From the NCBI RefSeq assembly GCF_013178945.1, contig NZ_JABFDM010000003.1, positions 62,001 to 126,000 on the forward strand: DNA of 64,000 bases. Reading direction: 5' to 3'. This DNA comes from Bradyrhizobium aeschynomenes (GTDB taxonomy: Bacteria > Pseudomonadota > Alphaproteobacteria > Rhizobiales > Xanthobacteraceae). The position numbers were made by a program, and so were the translations under genes. The notes beneath the pieces were generated by a model. That model was given only the letters and a program-made list of their open reading frames with translations. It was not told where the DNA came from and searched no databases. Of this stretch, positions 56,143 through 64,000 are shown one piece after another (the first letter of the stretch is position 1; each line of letters opens with the position of its first letter).

Positions 56143-56625
56143 ATGCGACGGCTGATGAAGTTCCTGCACACGATGGGCGCGATCGGCATGATGGGAGCCA
56201 TGGCGTGCCTCGTCGTGCTGCTTGGCCTCATTCCACAGCCTTCGGTGTCGCTGGCGCATTACGCCGAGATGCGGGCGGCCATGGGCGCGATCGTGCGCTA
56301 CGTCTTCTTCCCCTCGCTCGGCCTGACCCTGATCGCCGGACTGCTCGCCATCGCCGTCAACCGCGCGCTGCACAGCGCGGGCTGGGCGCTCGCCAAGCTC
56401 GCCTCCGGCATCCTCGTGTTCGAATGGGGCTTCGCCGCCGTGCAGGGCCCAATGCAGGAAGCGGCCGAGGAGGCCGCCCGCGCCGTCGCCGGCCAGATCG
56501 ATCCGGCGACGCTCGCCCCCAATTTCGGCACCGAGCAGGGCGCGATCTGGGTCATGCTCGGTGTCGCCACGGTGAACGTGATCCTGGGCGTGTGGCGGCC
56601 GCGGTTTACGAACTTGCCGGATTGA
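56143..56625 (+). CDS. Four-helix membrane protein (DUF2269-like)
   Basis: 160 residues from the ATG at 56143, preceded by a G6 run. Four membrane segments: LHTMGAIGMMGAMACLVVLLGLI, MGAIVRYVFFPSLGLTLIAGLLAIAV, ALAKLASGILVFEWGFAAVQ, GAIWVMLGVATVNVILGVW. The HTMG and FPSLGLTLIAG segments recall DUF2269-type integral proteins. The third loop is Ala/Glu-rich. No function is known. Confidence 0.7.
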   Translation: MRRLMKFLHTMGAIGMMGAMACLVVLLGLIPQPSVSLAHYAEMRAAMGAIVRYVFFPSLGLTLIAGLLAIAVNRALHSAGWALAKLASGILVFEWGFAAVQGPMQEAAEEAARAVAGQIDPATLAPNFGTEQGAIWVMLGVATVNVILGVWRPRFTNLPD

Positions 56626-56691
56626 GGCGGGCCGGGCAGATATCTGTTGAGTAGTTCTGATGCCACAGCGGGGGCGGTGCTCGTGACTGCG

Positions 56692-56846
56692 CCCTCGCCC
56701 CTTGTGGGAGAGGGCATGTAGGACAGCGCAACGGGCGCGGTTGGGTGAGGGGTCTCCATCCACGCGCGTCGCTCGCGGAGAGAACCCCTCACCCAACCGC
56801 GCTTGAGGATCGGCCGGCGCTGCCCTCTCCCACAAGGGGCGAGGGC
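56692..56846. repeat. 155-bp inverted-repeat element
   Basis: Outer arms GCCCTCGCC...GGGAGAGGGC (56692-56715) and its reverse complement (56822-56846, one base longer), inner arms GCGCGGTTGGGTGAGGGGT (56735-56753) and its exact complement (56784-56802). The RNA would fold as a long hairpin. The core CTCTCCCACAAGGGG is a common Bradyrhizobium intergenic repeat from memory. No transposase. Confidence 0.8.
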
Positions 56847-56984
56847 ACTGTATTGAGCCCGGTGCGGAGGCGACAGCCGTTTTGACTGAGCGTTTTATCG
56901 GGCATCATCCGTGGTGGAGCAATGGCCATCGCCCCGTCGATATTCTGGAAAAAATAAACATCTTGCTCTTTTACAGAAATCATG

Positions 56985-57357
56985 CTTTCCTCCACCCATC
57001 CCGCCTCGAGCATGAGGGACGTACGCGTCGTCACGAACGTGGAGGTGGGCTGCGATGGACGTGACGGCGGCGCCCGACGAGCGCTTGGCCGGTGCGGACG
57101 GCGAAGTCGTGTGGTCCTGACCTCTCGGCGCTGAGGTCAAGCGCGCTGCGATGCTGTGACGGCTCGCGCGGGCGATGGGGGCAAGAAAGCCGATCCCCAG
57201 GGAGAGCACGAAGGACACCGTAAAACCATTGCGCGGGGGAGGCCGCTTGGTGGCCCGACCTGTGGTGACTGCCGCCTGCTTTCCTTGTTGCAGGCGGGCC
57301 ATGGGCCGTGGTCAGCACCCGGCCTTCCCCGCGCCCTCTCGTTTCACGAGGGCTGAC
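56985..57357. repeat. Dispersed Bradyrhizobium-type intergenic repeat
   Basis: The stretch containing GCGAAGTCGTGTGGTCCTGA, GGGAGAGCACGAAGGA, GTAAAACCATTGCGCGGGGA and CGCGCCCTCT matches, from memory, a long repeat scattered through Bradyrhizobium and Rhodopseudomonas genomes and often annotated as false genes (translations with LRALPGDR on the minus strand). Ends are approximate. Whether it encodes an RNA is unknown. Confidence 0.65.
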
Positions 57358-57521
57358 GACCGCATCACCCGGGCACGTCGTGCCGCGGGATCGCGAGCGC
57401 GCATGCCGATCACTCCCTCATCAACCGGATCTGCCGCCGCGGAAATCGACGACATGGATGCCATTCCATCACAGGCGACGGCAGCACCGGTGCGGGGCTG
57501 TCGTCGTCGCGATCGACGCGT

Positions 57522-57932
57522 TCAGAGCTGGGTTGCGCGCAGCTCGATCGTCACCGGCGTCGCGGTGCGCCTGGTCGCCGGATCGGCCGGCATCTGCAGC
57601 ACGCGGGCGCGCTGCCCGGTCGCGAGGTCGGTGAGCTTGACGATGCGGCCGTTGGAGAATTCGAGCGCGTCGTGGTGCTCCATCGGCTTGTTGATGTCGA
57701 CCTGGCGGAAGCGGGCGAGATGGGCGCCGACCTTGCGGCGGAAGAAGAAACCCTTGATGCGGACGTCGCCTTCGAAGGCGAGCTCGGTGCCCGGACGCAG
57801 GCACACGGCCGTCAACGGATCATCCTTGGTCGAGAAGCCGCGTGTTTCCGTGCCGGGAAAGCGACAGGAGACCAGCACGTCGTCGATCTTGGCATCACGG
57901 GAAGATACAGTATGGAGGCTGTAGTCACACAT
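57522..57932 (-). CDS. Conserved hypothetical protein (MCDYSL family)
   Basis: 136 residues beginning MCDYSLHTVSSRDAKIDDVLVS, with CRFPGTETRGFSTKD, AVCLRPGTELAFEGDVRI and FRQVDINKPMEHHDALEFSNGR. I recognise the MCDYSL opening and the CLRPGTELAF segment as a conserved alphaproteobacterial family without a known role. It is a soluble, beta-rich protein by pattern; three Cys and a HH pair could bind a metal. The upstream spacing to the next minus-strand gene is 126 bases. Confidence 0.75.
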   Translation of the reverse strand: MCDYSLHTVSSRDAKIDDVLVSCRFPGTETRGFSTKDDPLTAVCLRPGTELAFEGDVRIKGFFFRRKVGAHLARFRQVDINKPMEHHDALEFSNGRIVKLTDLATGQRARVLQMPADPATRRTATPVTIELRATQL

Positions 57933-58058
57933 GGAAAGCTCCTGAAGGCCACCAGCACCGAGGCCGCAACGGCGCAGCAGAGAAGTCGTTCCATGATGTG
58001 GAAGGTGACGCTTGGTTCCACCGCCCGCCTGGCGGGCGGTGGCAGCGCGAGAGGCCCG

Positions 58059-58715
58059 TCAGGTGAGATGCGCGGCCTCCTCGGCGTCCTCATCGTCGGC
58101 GGTGGCGCCCCAATGCGCGGCGTCCTTGATGGTCGGGTCGATCAGCTCGCCGCGCAGCAGCGCCAGCGGAGATTTCCAGTACAGCGCGATGTTGTGCAGC
58201 GGGTCGGTCAGCACCTTGAACGCCCAGATCAGACCGGTCGCGACATCCTGCGTCGCAAACAGCTGGACGACGCGGAAGAGACCGCCGCCGATGCCGACCG
58301 CGAGCCAGAGCACGCCGACGTGACGGACGAACTCCATCCGGCTCGCTGGCGCATCGAACAGCCCGAACATGGTCGGGAAAACGAACAGCGCGACCGGCAC
58401 CAGCCCCCATACCGTGAGCAGCACGATCTTGCGGGTCTGATTGTAGCCGACCTTCACCGCTTCCTTGTAGTCGTTGGTCACGTCATTGACGTGGTCATAG
58501 CCGCTCGGCTCGAAGAAGAAGTGCCCGGTCTGGCGAGTCAGCATCGCCAGCCAGCCGACGAGGCCGGCCATTGCCGCGTCCTTGAACAAGAGCGCGTAGC
58601 AGACGAGGAAGATCACGGCGCTGATCAGGTGCAGCGTCTGATTGATCCGGCTCTGATGATAGTAGCGATAGTCGTCGAAGCGCTGGGTCTGCAGGGTCTT
58701 GTAGTAGCGCGGCAT
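58059..58715 (-). CDS. Mpo1-like membrane protein
   Basis: 218 residues with about five membrane segments. The N-terminal YYHQSRINQTLHLISAVIFLVCYALL and RQTGHFFFEPSGYDH segments resemble the Mpo1/DUF962 motifs (YHQxxxNxxxH and Q.xGHxxFE) whose His residues bind iron in yeast Mpo1, a dioxygenase of 2-hydroxy fatty acids. The remaining helices (IVLLTVWGLVPVALFVFPTMFGL and VGVLWLAVGIGGGLF) and a charged tail are less clear. Function is inferred only. A palindrome and a FixK-like box lie upstream. Confidence 0.6.
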   Translation of the reverse strand: MPRYYKTLQTQRFDDYRYYHQSRINQTLHLISAVIFLVCYALLFKDAAMAGLVGWLAMLTRQTGHFFFEPSGYDHVNDVTNDYKEAVKVGYNQTRKIVLLTVWGLVPVALFVFPTMFGLFDAPASRMEFVRHVGVLWLAVGIGGGLFRVVQLFATQDVATGLIWAFKVLTDPLHNIALYWKSPLALLRGELIDPTIKDAAHWGATADDEDAEEAAHLT

Positions 58716-58775
58716 GCGAATCCCCGTTCGTTTGTGGAACGAGGTGGAGACGTAGAGAGCCTCGGTGAAGGTGGC

Positions 58776-58796
58776 GTGACATTATGATGTTGTCAC
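58776..58796. promoter_or_regulatory. Inverted repeat GTGACA-N9-TGTCAC
   Basis: Perfect 6-bp half-sites separated by 9 bases, 61-81 bases upstream of the Mpo1-like ATG on the minus strand. Spacing suits a dimeric regulator operator. Confidence 0.4.
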
Positions 58797-58914
58797 AATG
58801 AAACCGACCGGCTGCAATTCAGGTCACGCTGTGAACGCGAGCATGCTGCTCCTGTGCCGGCGCGCGGGTCGCCTGCGGGTCTCTCTCCCTGCCAGAGAAA
58901 GCGCGCGCGCGGCT

Positions 58915-58928
58915 TTGATCGGGATCAA
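58915..58928. promoter_or_regulatory. TTGATC-N2-GATCAA palindrome downstream of the hydroxylase operon
   Basis: TTGATCGGGATCAA, within a longer dyad (GCGGCTTTGATC/GATCAAAACCGC, one mismatch, 58909-58934). It fits the FNR/FixK consensus and equals, apart from the two central bases, the site at 61461-61474. It lies ~40 bases past the DUF2783 stop and ~200 before the Mpo1-like gene. Confidence 0.6.
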
Positions 58929-58965
58929 AACCGCCGCGAATATCGAACAAGGACCGCCGCTTCGG

Positions 58966-59160
58966 TCAGCCGCCCGGCGCGCGCGCCAGCCGGATGGCCT
59001 CGCTCAGGACCGTGCGGTCGCCGATGTGGTTGGCGAGCAGCAGCACGAGTCTCGCATTCATGCGCAGGGCGTCGTCCTCGCTCAGCTCGCGCTGGCTGCC
59101 GATCAGTTCGGCATAGAAACCGTCGGGATCGCTGATGTTCGGCGTCAGGGTCAGACTCAT
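58966..59160 (-). CDS. DUF2783 small protein
   Basis: 64 residues: MSLTLTPNISDPDGFYAELIGSQ, then LSEDDALRMNARLVLLLANHIGD and VLSEAIRLARA. This is the DUF2783 pattern (helix with NARLVLLLANHIGD), found typically next to FAD-dependent aromatic hydroxylases, as here. The ATG overlaps the hydroxylase stop (ATGA), so expression is coupled. It may be a stability or partner subunit of the hydroxylase; not proven. Confidence 0.85.
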   Translation of the reverse strand: MSLTLTPNISDPDGFYAELIGSQRELSEDDALRMNARLVLLLANHIGDRTVLSEAIRLARAPGG

Positions 59161-60794
59161 GCGGCAAGCTCCTGCTGCACCGTGCCGGTCTTGCCGCAGG
59201 CGCGCCGGACCGCGGCGGCGATCGCGGCTTCGTCGAACTGCGGGAAGCGGGCGGTGACATATTGATCCGGTCGGAACACATAGGTCGTGCCTTCAGCGGC
59301 GCCGTAGCGCTCCGCGAGCAGACCCCTGGCGTCGGCGATATCGCGTCCGACGACGAGCACGCGCGCCGCGATGCCGTCGACGCTGAGCTCCTTGGCCGCA
59401 ACGGCGTCGTCGAAGGTGAGCACCGTGAAGCCGCCGCCGAGGCCATTCAGCAACCAGCCGGGCTGCCCCGCCCTGGTCACGGGCGCATCGGCCGCATTTG
59501 TGCCGGGAGTCATGGCGCCGCTATCAGGCGCGCCATCGGGCGTATTCAGCGACGACGTGACATAGGGCGTCGGCGTCGACAGCCGGCCGCTGTTGACCAG
59601 CGGTCGCGCGAAGGCGTGATGCTGCGCGAGGTCGAGCACGGCATCGCGAAAATGCCGGCTGACTTGCGTCTTCGGCGTGATGAAGTCGGTGGCGCGCGTC
59701 GAGTTCAGGATGTTGTCGTCGGCGGCAAAGGCTCGCTCCTCGTGATAGCTGTCGATCAGGCTGTCGGGGGCCTCGCCATGCAGCACCAGCGAAAGTTTCC
59801 AGGCGAGATTGTCGATGTCCTGCACGCCGGTATTGGCGCCGCGGGCGCCGAACGGCGACACCTGATGTGCCGCGTCGCCGGCGAACAGCACGCGTCCATG
59901 ACGGAATTGATCGATCCTCCGGCAGGCGAACTGATAGATCGACACCCATTCGAGCTCGAAATCGGCACTCTCGCCGAGCATCGCCCGGATGCGCGGGATC
60001 ACACGCTCGGGCTTCTTCTCCTCGTCGGGATTGGCGTCCCAGCCGAGCTGGAAGTCGATGCGCCAGATGTTGTCGGACTGGCGATGCAGCAGCACCGATT
60101 GTCCCGGATGGAACGGCGGGTCGAACCAGAACCAGCGCTCGGTCGGGAAGTCGGCCTTCATTTTGACGTCGGCGATCAGGAAGCGGTCCTGGAAGAACTG
60201 GCCCTTGAACTCGGCGCCGACCATGCGGCGGGTGTCCGAATTGGCGCCGTCGCAGGCGATCACCCATTGCGCCTCCATGGTGAAGATGCCGTCCGGCGTC
60301 TCTACCGCGAGCTGCGCGTGGTCGTCGGTCTGCTTGAGGCTGACGAGGCGGTGCTTCCAGCGCAGGTCGACCAGCGGGCTCCTGCTGCAGGCGTCGACCA
60401 GGATCTCTTCGAGATGATATTGCTGCAGGTTGATCATCGCCGGCCAGCGATGGTCTGGCTCGGGCAAGAGGTCGAATTGATAGGACAGCTGGTCGCGGAA
60501 GAACACCTTGCCGATGTTCCAGCTGACCCCCTTGTCGACCATCGGCGCGGCGCAGCCGAGCCGGTCCCAGATTTCCAGCGGCCGCTTGGCGTAGCACACG
60601 GCGCGGGAGCCGATGCTGACGGTGTCGTTGTCGTCGAGCACGACCACCGGCTGGCCGCGGGCGGCGAGATCGAGCGCCGCGGTGAGGCCGATCGGTCCGG
60701 CGCCGATCACGACCACCGGGTGACGTCGGGTCTCGCCGCTGCGCTGCTCCGCCGAGCAGACATAGGGAAACCGCGGATAGACATAGTTGCTCAT
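59157..60794 (-). CDS. FAD-dependent aromatic hydroxylase (MhpA-like)
   Basis: 545 residues. FAD-binding GAGPIG (31-36) in a Rossmann start, the middle motif VIACDGANSDTRRMVG (DG), and GRVLFAGDAAHQVSPFGARGANTGVQD (GD motif binding flavin ribityl). The C-terminal thioredoxin-like domain of phenol/3-HPP hydroxylases is present but reduced (~80 residues). Class A flavoprotein monooxygenase acting on a phenolic compound with NAD(P)H and O2; the substrate is unknown. It forms an operon with the VOC gene upstream (66-base gap) and DUF2783 downstream. Confidence 0.88.
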   Translation of the reverse strand: MSNYVYPRFPYVCSAEQRSGETRRHPVVVIGAGPIGLTAALDLAARGQPVVVLDDNDTVSIGSRAVCYAKRPLEIWDRLGCAAPMVDKGVSWNIGKVFFRDQLSYQFDLLPEPDHRWPAMINLQQYHLEEILVDACSRSPLVDLRWKHRLVSLKQTDDHAQLAVETPDGIFTMEAQWVIACDGANSDTRRMVGAEFKGQFFQDRFLIADVKMKADFPTERWFWFDPPFHPGQSVLLHRQSDNIWRIDFQLGWDANPDEEKKPERVIPRIRAMLGESADFELEWVSIYQFACRRIDQFRHGRVLFAGDAAHQVSPFGARGANTGVQDIDNLAWKLSLVLHGEAPDSLIDSYHEERAFAADDNILNSTRATDFITPKTQVSRHFRDAVLDLAQHHAFARPLVNSGRLSTPTPYVTSSLNTPDGAPDSGAMTPGTNAADAPVTRAGQPGWLLNGLGGGFTVLTFDDAVAAKELSVDGIAARVLVVGRDIADARGLLAERYGAAEGTTYVFRPDQYVTARFPQFDEAAIAAAVRRACGKTGTVQQELAA

Positions 60795-60860
60795 GGCTGC
60801 CTCGCTTGGCGCAACCTGACTTGGCGCGTTGCGGTCGGAACTTCGGGGACGAGCGGTGGC

Positions 60861-61403
60861 TCAGTCGGCGCCGGCGAATTCCTTTTCATGCATCCATGCG
60901 GTGTGGCGCGGCGGCTTCTTGGTCGTGGCCCATTCGTCGACCATGGCGTGGGCGACCGACTTCATCCGGGCGATCTGCTCGGGGGTGGCGGTCCAGGTCG
61001 CGATCTCCAGGCGGTGGCCACTCGGATCATGGAAATAGATCGACTTGAAGATGGTGTGGTCGGTGATCCCGACGACGTCGAGCCCGGCGGCCTCCGCGCG
61101 CGCCTTGGCCTCTTCCAGCTCCTCCATGTCCTTGACCTGAAAAGCGATGTGCTGGGTCCATTCCGGGGTGTTCGGATCCCGTCCCATCGGCGGCGAGTTC
61201 GGCAACTCGAAGAAGGCAAGAATGTTGCCGTTTCCGGCATCGAGGAAGATGTGCATGTAGGGATCGGGTGCCTTGGTCGAGGGCACGCGGTCTTCGGCAA
61301 TCGCGCCGAGCAGGTCCATGTTCAGGACCTTCTTGTAGAATTCGACGGTGGCCTTGGCGTCGACGCAGCGATAGGCGACGTGATGGATCTTCTCGATCTG
61401 CAT
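60861..61403 (-). CDS. VOC-family protein (extradiol dioxygenase/glyoxalase-like)
   Basis: 180 residues from the ATG at 61403, preceded by GGGAGG. Two betaalphabetabetabeta modules: KIHHVAYRCVDAKATVEFYKKVL, FLDAGNGNILAFFELPN, TQHIAFQVKDMEELEEAK and YFHDPSGHRLEIATW. H8, the His of TQHIAF and the Glu of HRLEIAT are candidate metal ligands (2-His-1-carboxylate). It could cleave the ring made by the hydroxylase encoded next or act as a glyoxalase-type lyase. First gene of the hydroxylase operon, divergent from a MarR gene. Confidence 0.85.
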   Translation of the reverse strand: MQIEKIHHVAYRCVDAKATVEFYKKVLNMDLLGAIAEDRVPSTKAPDPYMHIFLDAGNGNILAFFELPNSPPMGRDPNTPEWTQHIAFQVKDMEELEEAKARAEAAGLDVVGITDHTIFKSIYFHDPSGHRLEIATWTATPEQIARMKSVAHAMVDEWATTKKPPRHTAWMHEKEFAGAD

Positions 61404-61436
61404 GATGGTCCTCCCATGATCGTTGTTGGCAAAATA

Positions 61437-61450
61437 GTAACGGATGATAC
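61437..61450. promoter_or_regulatory. Possible MarR operator: GTAAC-N4-GATAC
   Basis: An imperfect inverted repeat with half-site GTAWC in the 131-base region between the VOC operon and marR-type gene. Its position overlaps the predicted -10 to -35 zone of the operon. Confidence 0.3.
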
Positions 61451-61460
61451 GATCTTGGCT

Positions 61461-61474
61461 TTGATCCAGATCAA
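61461..61474. promoter_or_regulatory. Perfect TTGATC-N2-GATCAA box in the VOC/MarR divergent promoter
   Basis: TTGATCCAGATCAA has 6-bp perfect half-sites, identical to the FNR/FixK consensus TTGAT-N4-ATCAA. Its centre is 64 bases from the VOC ATG and 67 from the MarR ATG, so class II promoters in both directions would leave 5' leaders of ~23-26 bases. It may also be a MarR operator. Confidence 0.65.
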
Positions 61475-61534
61475 CACGATCAGGATCGGATCGAGGCGCC
61501 GGGATCGTTGGAAGGGCGAGGGGCAGAGGACGCA

Positions 61535-62053
61535 ATGACAAAGACGGTCACCGACATGCGCGATCGCAAGCAAGGGGAGGCGGCCACGGAGCGCGAGCTC
61601 CGGCTGCAGCATTATTTCCCTTACCGGCTGGCCCGCCTCGCCGAGCAGGTGTCGCTGGCCGTGGCGGAGGTCTATGCCGACCGGTTTGCGCTGTCGCGCC
61701 AGGAATGGCGGATCCTGGCGGCGCTCGGCGAGCAGCCGCGGCTGCCGACCAAGCAGATCGGCCGGCTGACGACGCTCGACAAGATGAACGTCAGCCGCGC
61801 CATGCAGAGCCTGGAGGCGCGCGGGATCGTCAGCCGCAGCCGCGATCCGGAGGACGGCCGCGAGCGGATCGTGACGCTGACGGCCGCCGGGCGGGCGCTG
61901 TATCGCAGGATCGTGCCCTATGCGCTGGCGCGCGAGGCCGATCTGCTGGGCGTGCTTTCGGCCGCCGAGATCGCCACCCTGGACGCGGCGATCGACAAGC
62001 TGCTCGCCGCCGCCGAACGATCGGCGGGTGATCCCCCCGCTCGGAAGGCTTGA
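61535..62053 (+). CDS. MarR-family regulator
   Basis: 172 residues from the ATG at 61535 (AGAGGA five bases upstream). Winged-helix MarR domain: [91 protein letters not shown] (recognition helix and the DxRxxxVxLTxxG wing). Probably represses the divergent VOC-hydroxylase-DUF2783 operon and itself in response to an aromatic ligand. It shares a palindrome-containing promoter region with that operon. Confidence 0.92.
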   Translation: MTKTVTDMRDRKQGEAATERELRLQHYFPYRLARLAEQVSLAVAEVYADRFALSRQEWRILAALGEQPRLPTKQIGRLTTLDKMNVSRAMQSLEARGIVSRSRDPEDGRERIVTLTAAGRALYRRIVPYALAREADLLGVLSAAEIATLDAAIDKLLAAAERSAGDPPARKA

Positions 62054-62121
62054 TCGGTGCCGCCGCCGCGCTATATCGACGGTCTCTCTCCACCCCTGAT
62101 AGCATGGGCCAACGTCCGACG

Positions 62122-63993
62122 ATGACCGACACCGCCACCGTTAGCCATTCCTTCCAGGCCGAAGTCTCCGAGCTGCTGCATCTGATGGTGCACTCGGTCT
62201 ATTCCGAGACCGACATCTTCCTGCGCGAGTTGATTTCCAACGCCTCCGACGCCTGTGACAAGCTGCGTTATGAGGCGATCGCCAGGCCCGAGCTGATCGG
62301 CGACGGCGAGCCGCCGCAGATCCGCATCATTCCTGACAAGACCGCCAACACCCTGACCATTGCCGACAGCGGCATCGGCATGGACCGTCAGGAGCTGATC
62401 GACCATCTCGGCACCATCGCCCGCTCCGGGACCAAGGCGTTCGTGCAGAAGCTCGCCGAGGCGAAGGACGGCACCGGCCTGATCGGCCAGTTCGGTGTCG
62501 GCTTCTATTCCGCCTTCATGGTCGCCGACCGCATTACCGTGATCAGCCGCCGTGCCGGCGGCAGCGAGGTCTGGACCTGGACCTCGTCGGGCGGCGCCGG
62601 CTTCGAGGTCGCGCCGAGCTCGGAGGAGGATGCCAACCGGGTGACGCGCGGCACCGAGATCGTGCTGCATCTCAAGGACGACGCCAAGAAATATCTCGAA
62701 ACCTACGAGATCGAGCGCATCGTCACGGCCTATTCCGACAACATCCAGTTCCCGATCATGCTGGTCCAGCCGGAAGGCGAGCCGCGCCAGATCAATTCGG
62801 CGAGCGCGCTGTGGCAGCGCTCGAAATCAGAGCTGTCGGCGGAGGACTACGCCAAGGCCTACAAGTCGATCGCCAACGCCTTCGACGAGCCGGCGATGAC
62901 GCTGCACTACCGCGCCGAAGGCCGCTATTCCTACGCCGTGCTGCTGTTCGCGCCCTCGACCAAGCCGTTCGACCTGTTCGAGCCGGCGCGCAAGGGCAAG
63001 GTCAAGCTCTATGTCCGCCGCGTCTTCATCACCGATGATGCCGACCTGATGCCGGCGTACTTGCGCTTCATCCGCGGCGTGATCGACAGCGAGGATTTGC
63101 CGCTCAATCTGTCGCGCGAGATGCTGCAGAACAATCCGCAGCTGGCGCAGATCCGGAGAGCGGTGACGACCCGCGTGATCAGCGAGCTGGAGCAGCTCGC
63201 CGAGAAGGACGCCGAGAATTTCGACAAGATCTGGGAGTCGTTCGGCGCCGTCATCAAGGAAGGGCTCTACGAGGATTTCGAGCGCCGCGACAAGCTGCTG
63301 GCGCTGGCGCGGTTCACCACGACATCGGGCGAGAAGCGCTCGCTGAAGCAGTATGTCGAGGGCCTCAAGGAGAATCAGACCGAGATCTACTTCCTGGTCG
63401 GCGACAGCATCGAGCGGCTGAAGTCCAATCCGCGGCTCGAGGCGGCCAAGGCGCGCGGCGTCGAGGTGCTGCTGCTGACCGATCCGGTCGATGCGTTCTG
63501 GACCTCGGCGCGGCTCGAATTCGACGGCAAGCCGCTGAAGTCGCTGAGCCAGGGCGACATCAATTTCGACCCGATCCCGGTCACCGAGTCGACGCCAGCG
63601 GACGAGGCGCAGCCGGCGGCCGACGAGGCCAATACGATCGCGCTGATCAAGGCGAGCCTCGGCGACCACGTCACCGACGTGAAGGTCTCGACCCGGCTCA
63701 CCACCAGCGCCTCGTGCCTCGTCGCCGGCAGCCATGGGCCCGATCGTGAGCTGGAGCGGATCCTGTCGCAGCAGGCGCGCGGCGCCCGCACCAAGCCGAT
63801 CCTCGAGATCAACCTGCGCCATCCGCTGGTCGTGGCGGTCGCAAAGGCCGCGGCCGACAAGGCCAAGGTCGACGATCTGTCGTTCCTGCTGCTCGAGCAG
63901 GCGCAGATCCTCGATGGCGAATTGCCGGAAGACCCGGCGGGGTTTGCGGCGCGGCTCAACCGGCTGGTGCTGCAGGGCGTGGCGGGGGCCTGA
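62122..63993 (+). CDS. htpG: HtpG, Hsp90 chaperone
   Basis: 623 residues, complete, ending just before the window edge. I take the ATG at 62122 ([11 protein letters not shown]); an ATG at 62104 would add six residues. GHKL ATPase motifs: [17 protein letters not shown] (E36, N40), [13 protein letters not shown] and [15 protein letters not shown]. The middle domain ([40 protein letters not shown]) and C-terminal dimerisation domain are intact. ATP-driven chaperone of the cytosol. 68 bases after the MarR gene; no clear heat-shock (sigma32) promoter was recognised. Confidence 0.97.
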   Translation: MTDTATVSHSFQAEVSELLHLMVHSVYSETDIFLRELISNASDACDKLRYEAIARPELIGDGEPPQIRIIPDKTANTLTIADSGIGMDRQELIDHLGTIARSGTKAFVQKLAEAKDGTGLIGQFGVGFYSAFMVADRITVISRRAGGSEVWTWTSSGGAGFEVAPSSEEDANRVTRGTEIVLHLKDDAKKYLETYEIERIVTAYSDNIQFPIMLVQPEGEPRQINSASALWQRSKSELSAEDYAKAYKSIANAFDEPAMTLHYRAEGRYSYAVLLFAPSTKPFDLFEPARKGKVKLYVRRVFITDDADLMPAYLRFIRGVIDSEDLPLNLSREMLQNNPQLAQIRRAVTTRVISELEQLAEKDAENFDKIWESFGAVIKEGLYEDFERRDKLLALARFTTTSGEKRSLKQYVEGLKENQTEIYFLVGDSIERLKSNPRLEAAKARGVEVLLLTDPVDAFWTSARLEFDGKPLKSLSQGDINFDPIPVTESTPADEAQPAADEANTIALIKASLGDHVTDVKVSTRLTTSASCLVAGSHGPDRELERILSQQARGARTKPILEINLRHPLVVAVAKAAADKAKVDDLSFLLLEQAQILDGELPEDPAGFAARLNRLVLQGVAGA

Positions 63994-64000
63994 GGCGCCG

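Larger units (their letters stand above)
56626..57521. other. Gene-free region made of two repeat elements
   Basis: About 900 bases with a 155-bp inverted-repeat element (56692-56846) and a longer dispersed repeat (about 56985-57357), listed separately. Frames such as a minus-strand 135-codon frame at 56895-57302 read into the repeat and are not credible genes. Confidence 0.6.

Noticed and set aside
56895..57302. Minus-strand frame of 135 codons
   Set aside because: It lies in a dispersed repeat whose translation (LRALPGDR-type in another frame) is a known false-gene pattern.

Overview
The window looks like chromosome from a high-GC alphaproteobacterium of the Bradyrhizobium/Rhodopseudomonas group (Nitrobacteraceae). 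The reasons are GC-rich codon use throughout, a complete nosRZDFYLX denitrification island with a FixK/FNR-type box, extragenic palindromic repeats of the kind common in that family, and family-typical gene sets (pseudopilin secretion operon, Fiu/PiuC iron uptake, cyanurate-type hydrolase). This assignment is inference from gene content; no rRNA or tRNA was seen.

Layout. 1-6.4 kb: the 3' part of a type II secretion operon (gspF fragment, then gspG-H-I-J-K-L-M and a GspN/C-like protein, most overlapping by a few bases), followed by a convergent prepilin peptidase. 6.4-9.6 kb: a translationally coupled minus-strand operon of a membrane-anchored PpiC-type isomerase and three HupE/UreJ-type membrane proteins. 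9.8-13 kb: a secreted PHP-like metallohydrolase with a His/Trp-rich tail, a small secreted protein and a 2OG-Fe(II) oxygenase with a possible PHO box. 13-15.6 kb: a fused MFS/spermidine-synthase-like protein. 16.3-25.2 kb: nosX, L, Y, F, D, Z, R on the minus strand, read from nosR to nosX. 25.4-30.5 kb: a ferritin-like protein divergent from nosR, then an RND pump and its adaptor.

31.1-38.5 kb is the most unusual part. A 1743-residue protein looks like an SF1 helicase whose Walker A, Walker B and motif III are all substituted and whose second RecA domain is missing. It is fused through a proline-rich linker and one membrane helix to an exported C-terminal domain. It is followed by a membrane-anchored SUMF1-fold protein without formylglycine-enzyme cysteines and by a secreted DUF4399 protein. 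I treat these three genes as a candidate undescribed envelope system.

39.2-43.4 kb: a small PepSY-like protein, a cytochrome b561, a cupredoxin-fold protein without a blue-copper ligand set, and an outer-membrane beta-barrel. 43.7-53.1 kb: an iron-uptake region (tonB, exbD, exbB with a long Ala/Pro/Thr-rich extension, piuC, and two paralogous TonB-dependent receptors whose leaders are also duplicated). 53.4-58.7 kb: a cyanuric acid hydrolase/barbiturase-family enzyme, a metallo-beta-lactamase-fold protein with a zinc-ribbon-like N-terminus, DUF427 and small membrane proteins, with two repeat elements. 58.9-62 kb: a flavin hydroxylase, DUF2783 and VOC-dioxygenase-like operon divergent from a MarR regulator. 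The operon has a TTGATC-N2-GATCAA palindrome at each end. 62.1-64 kb: htpG.
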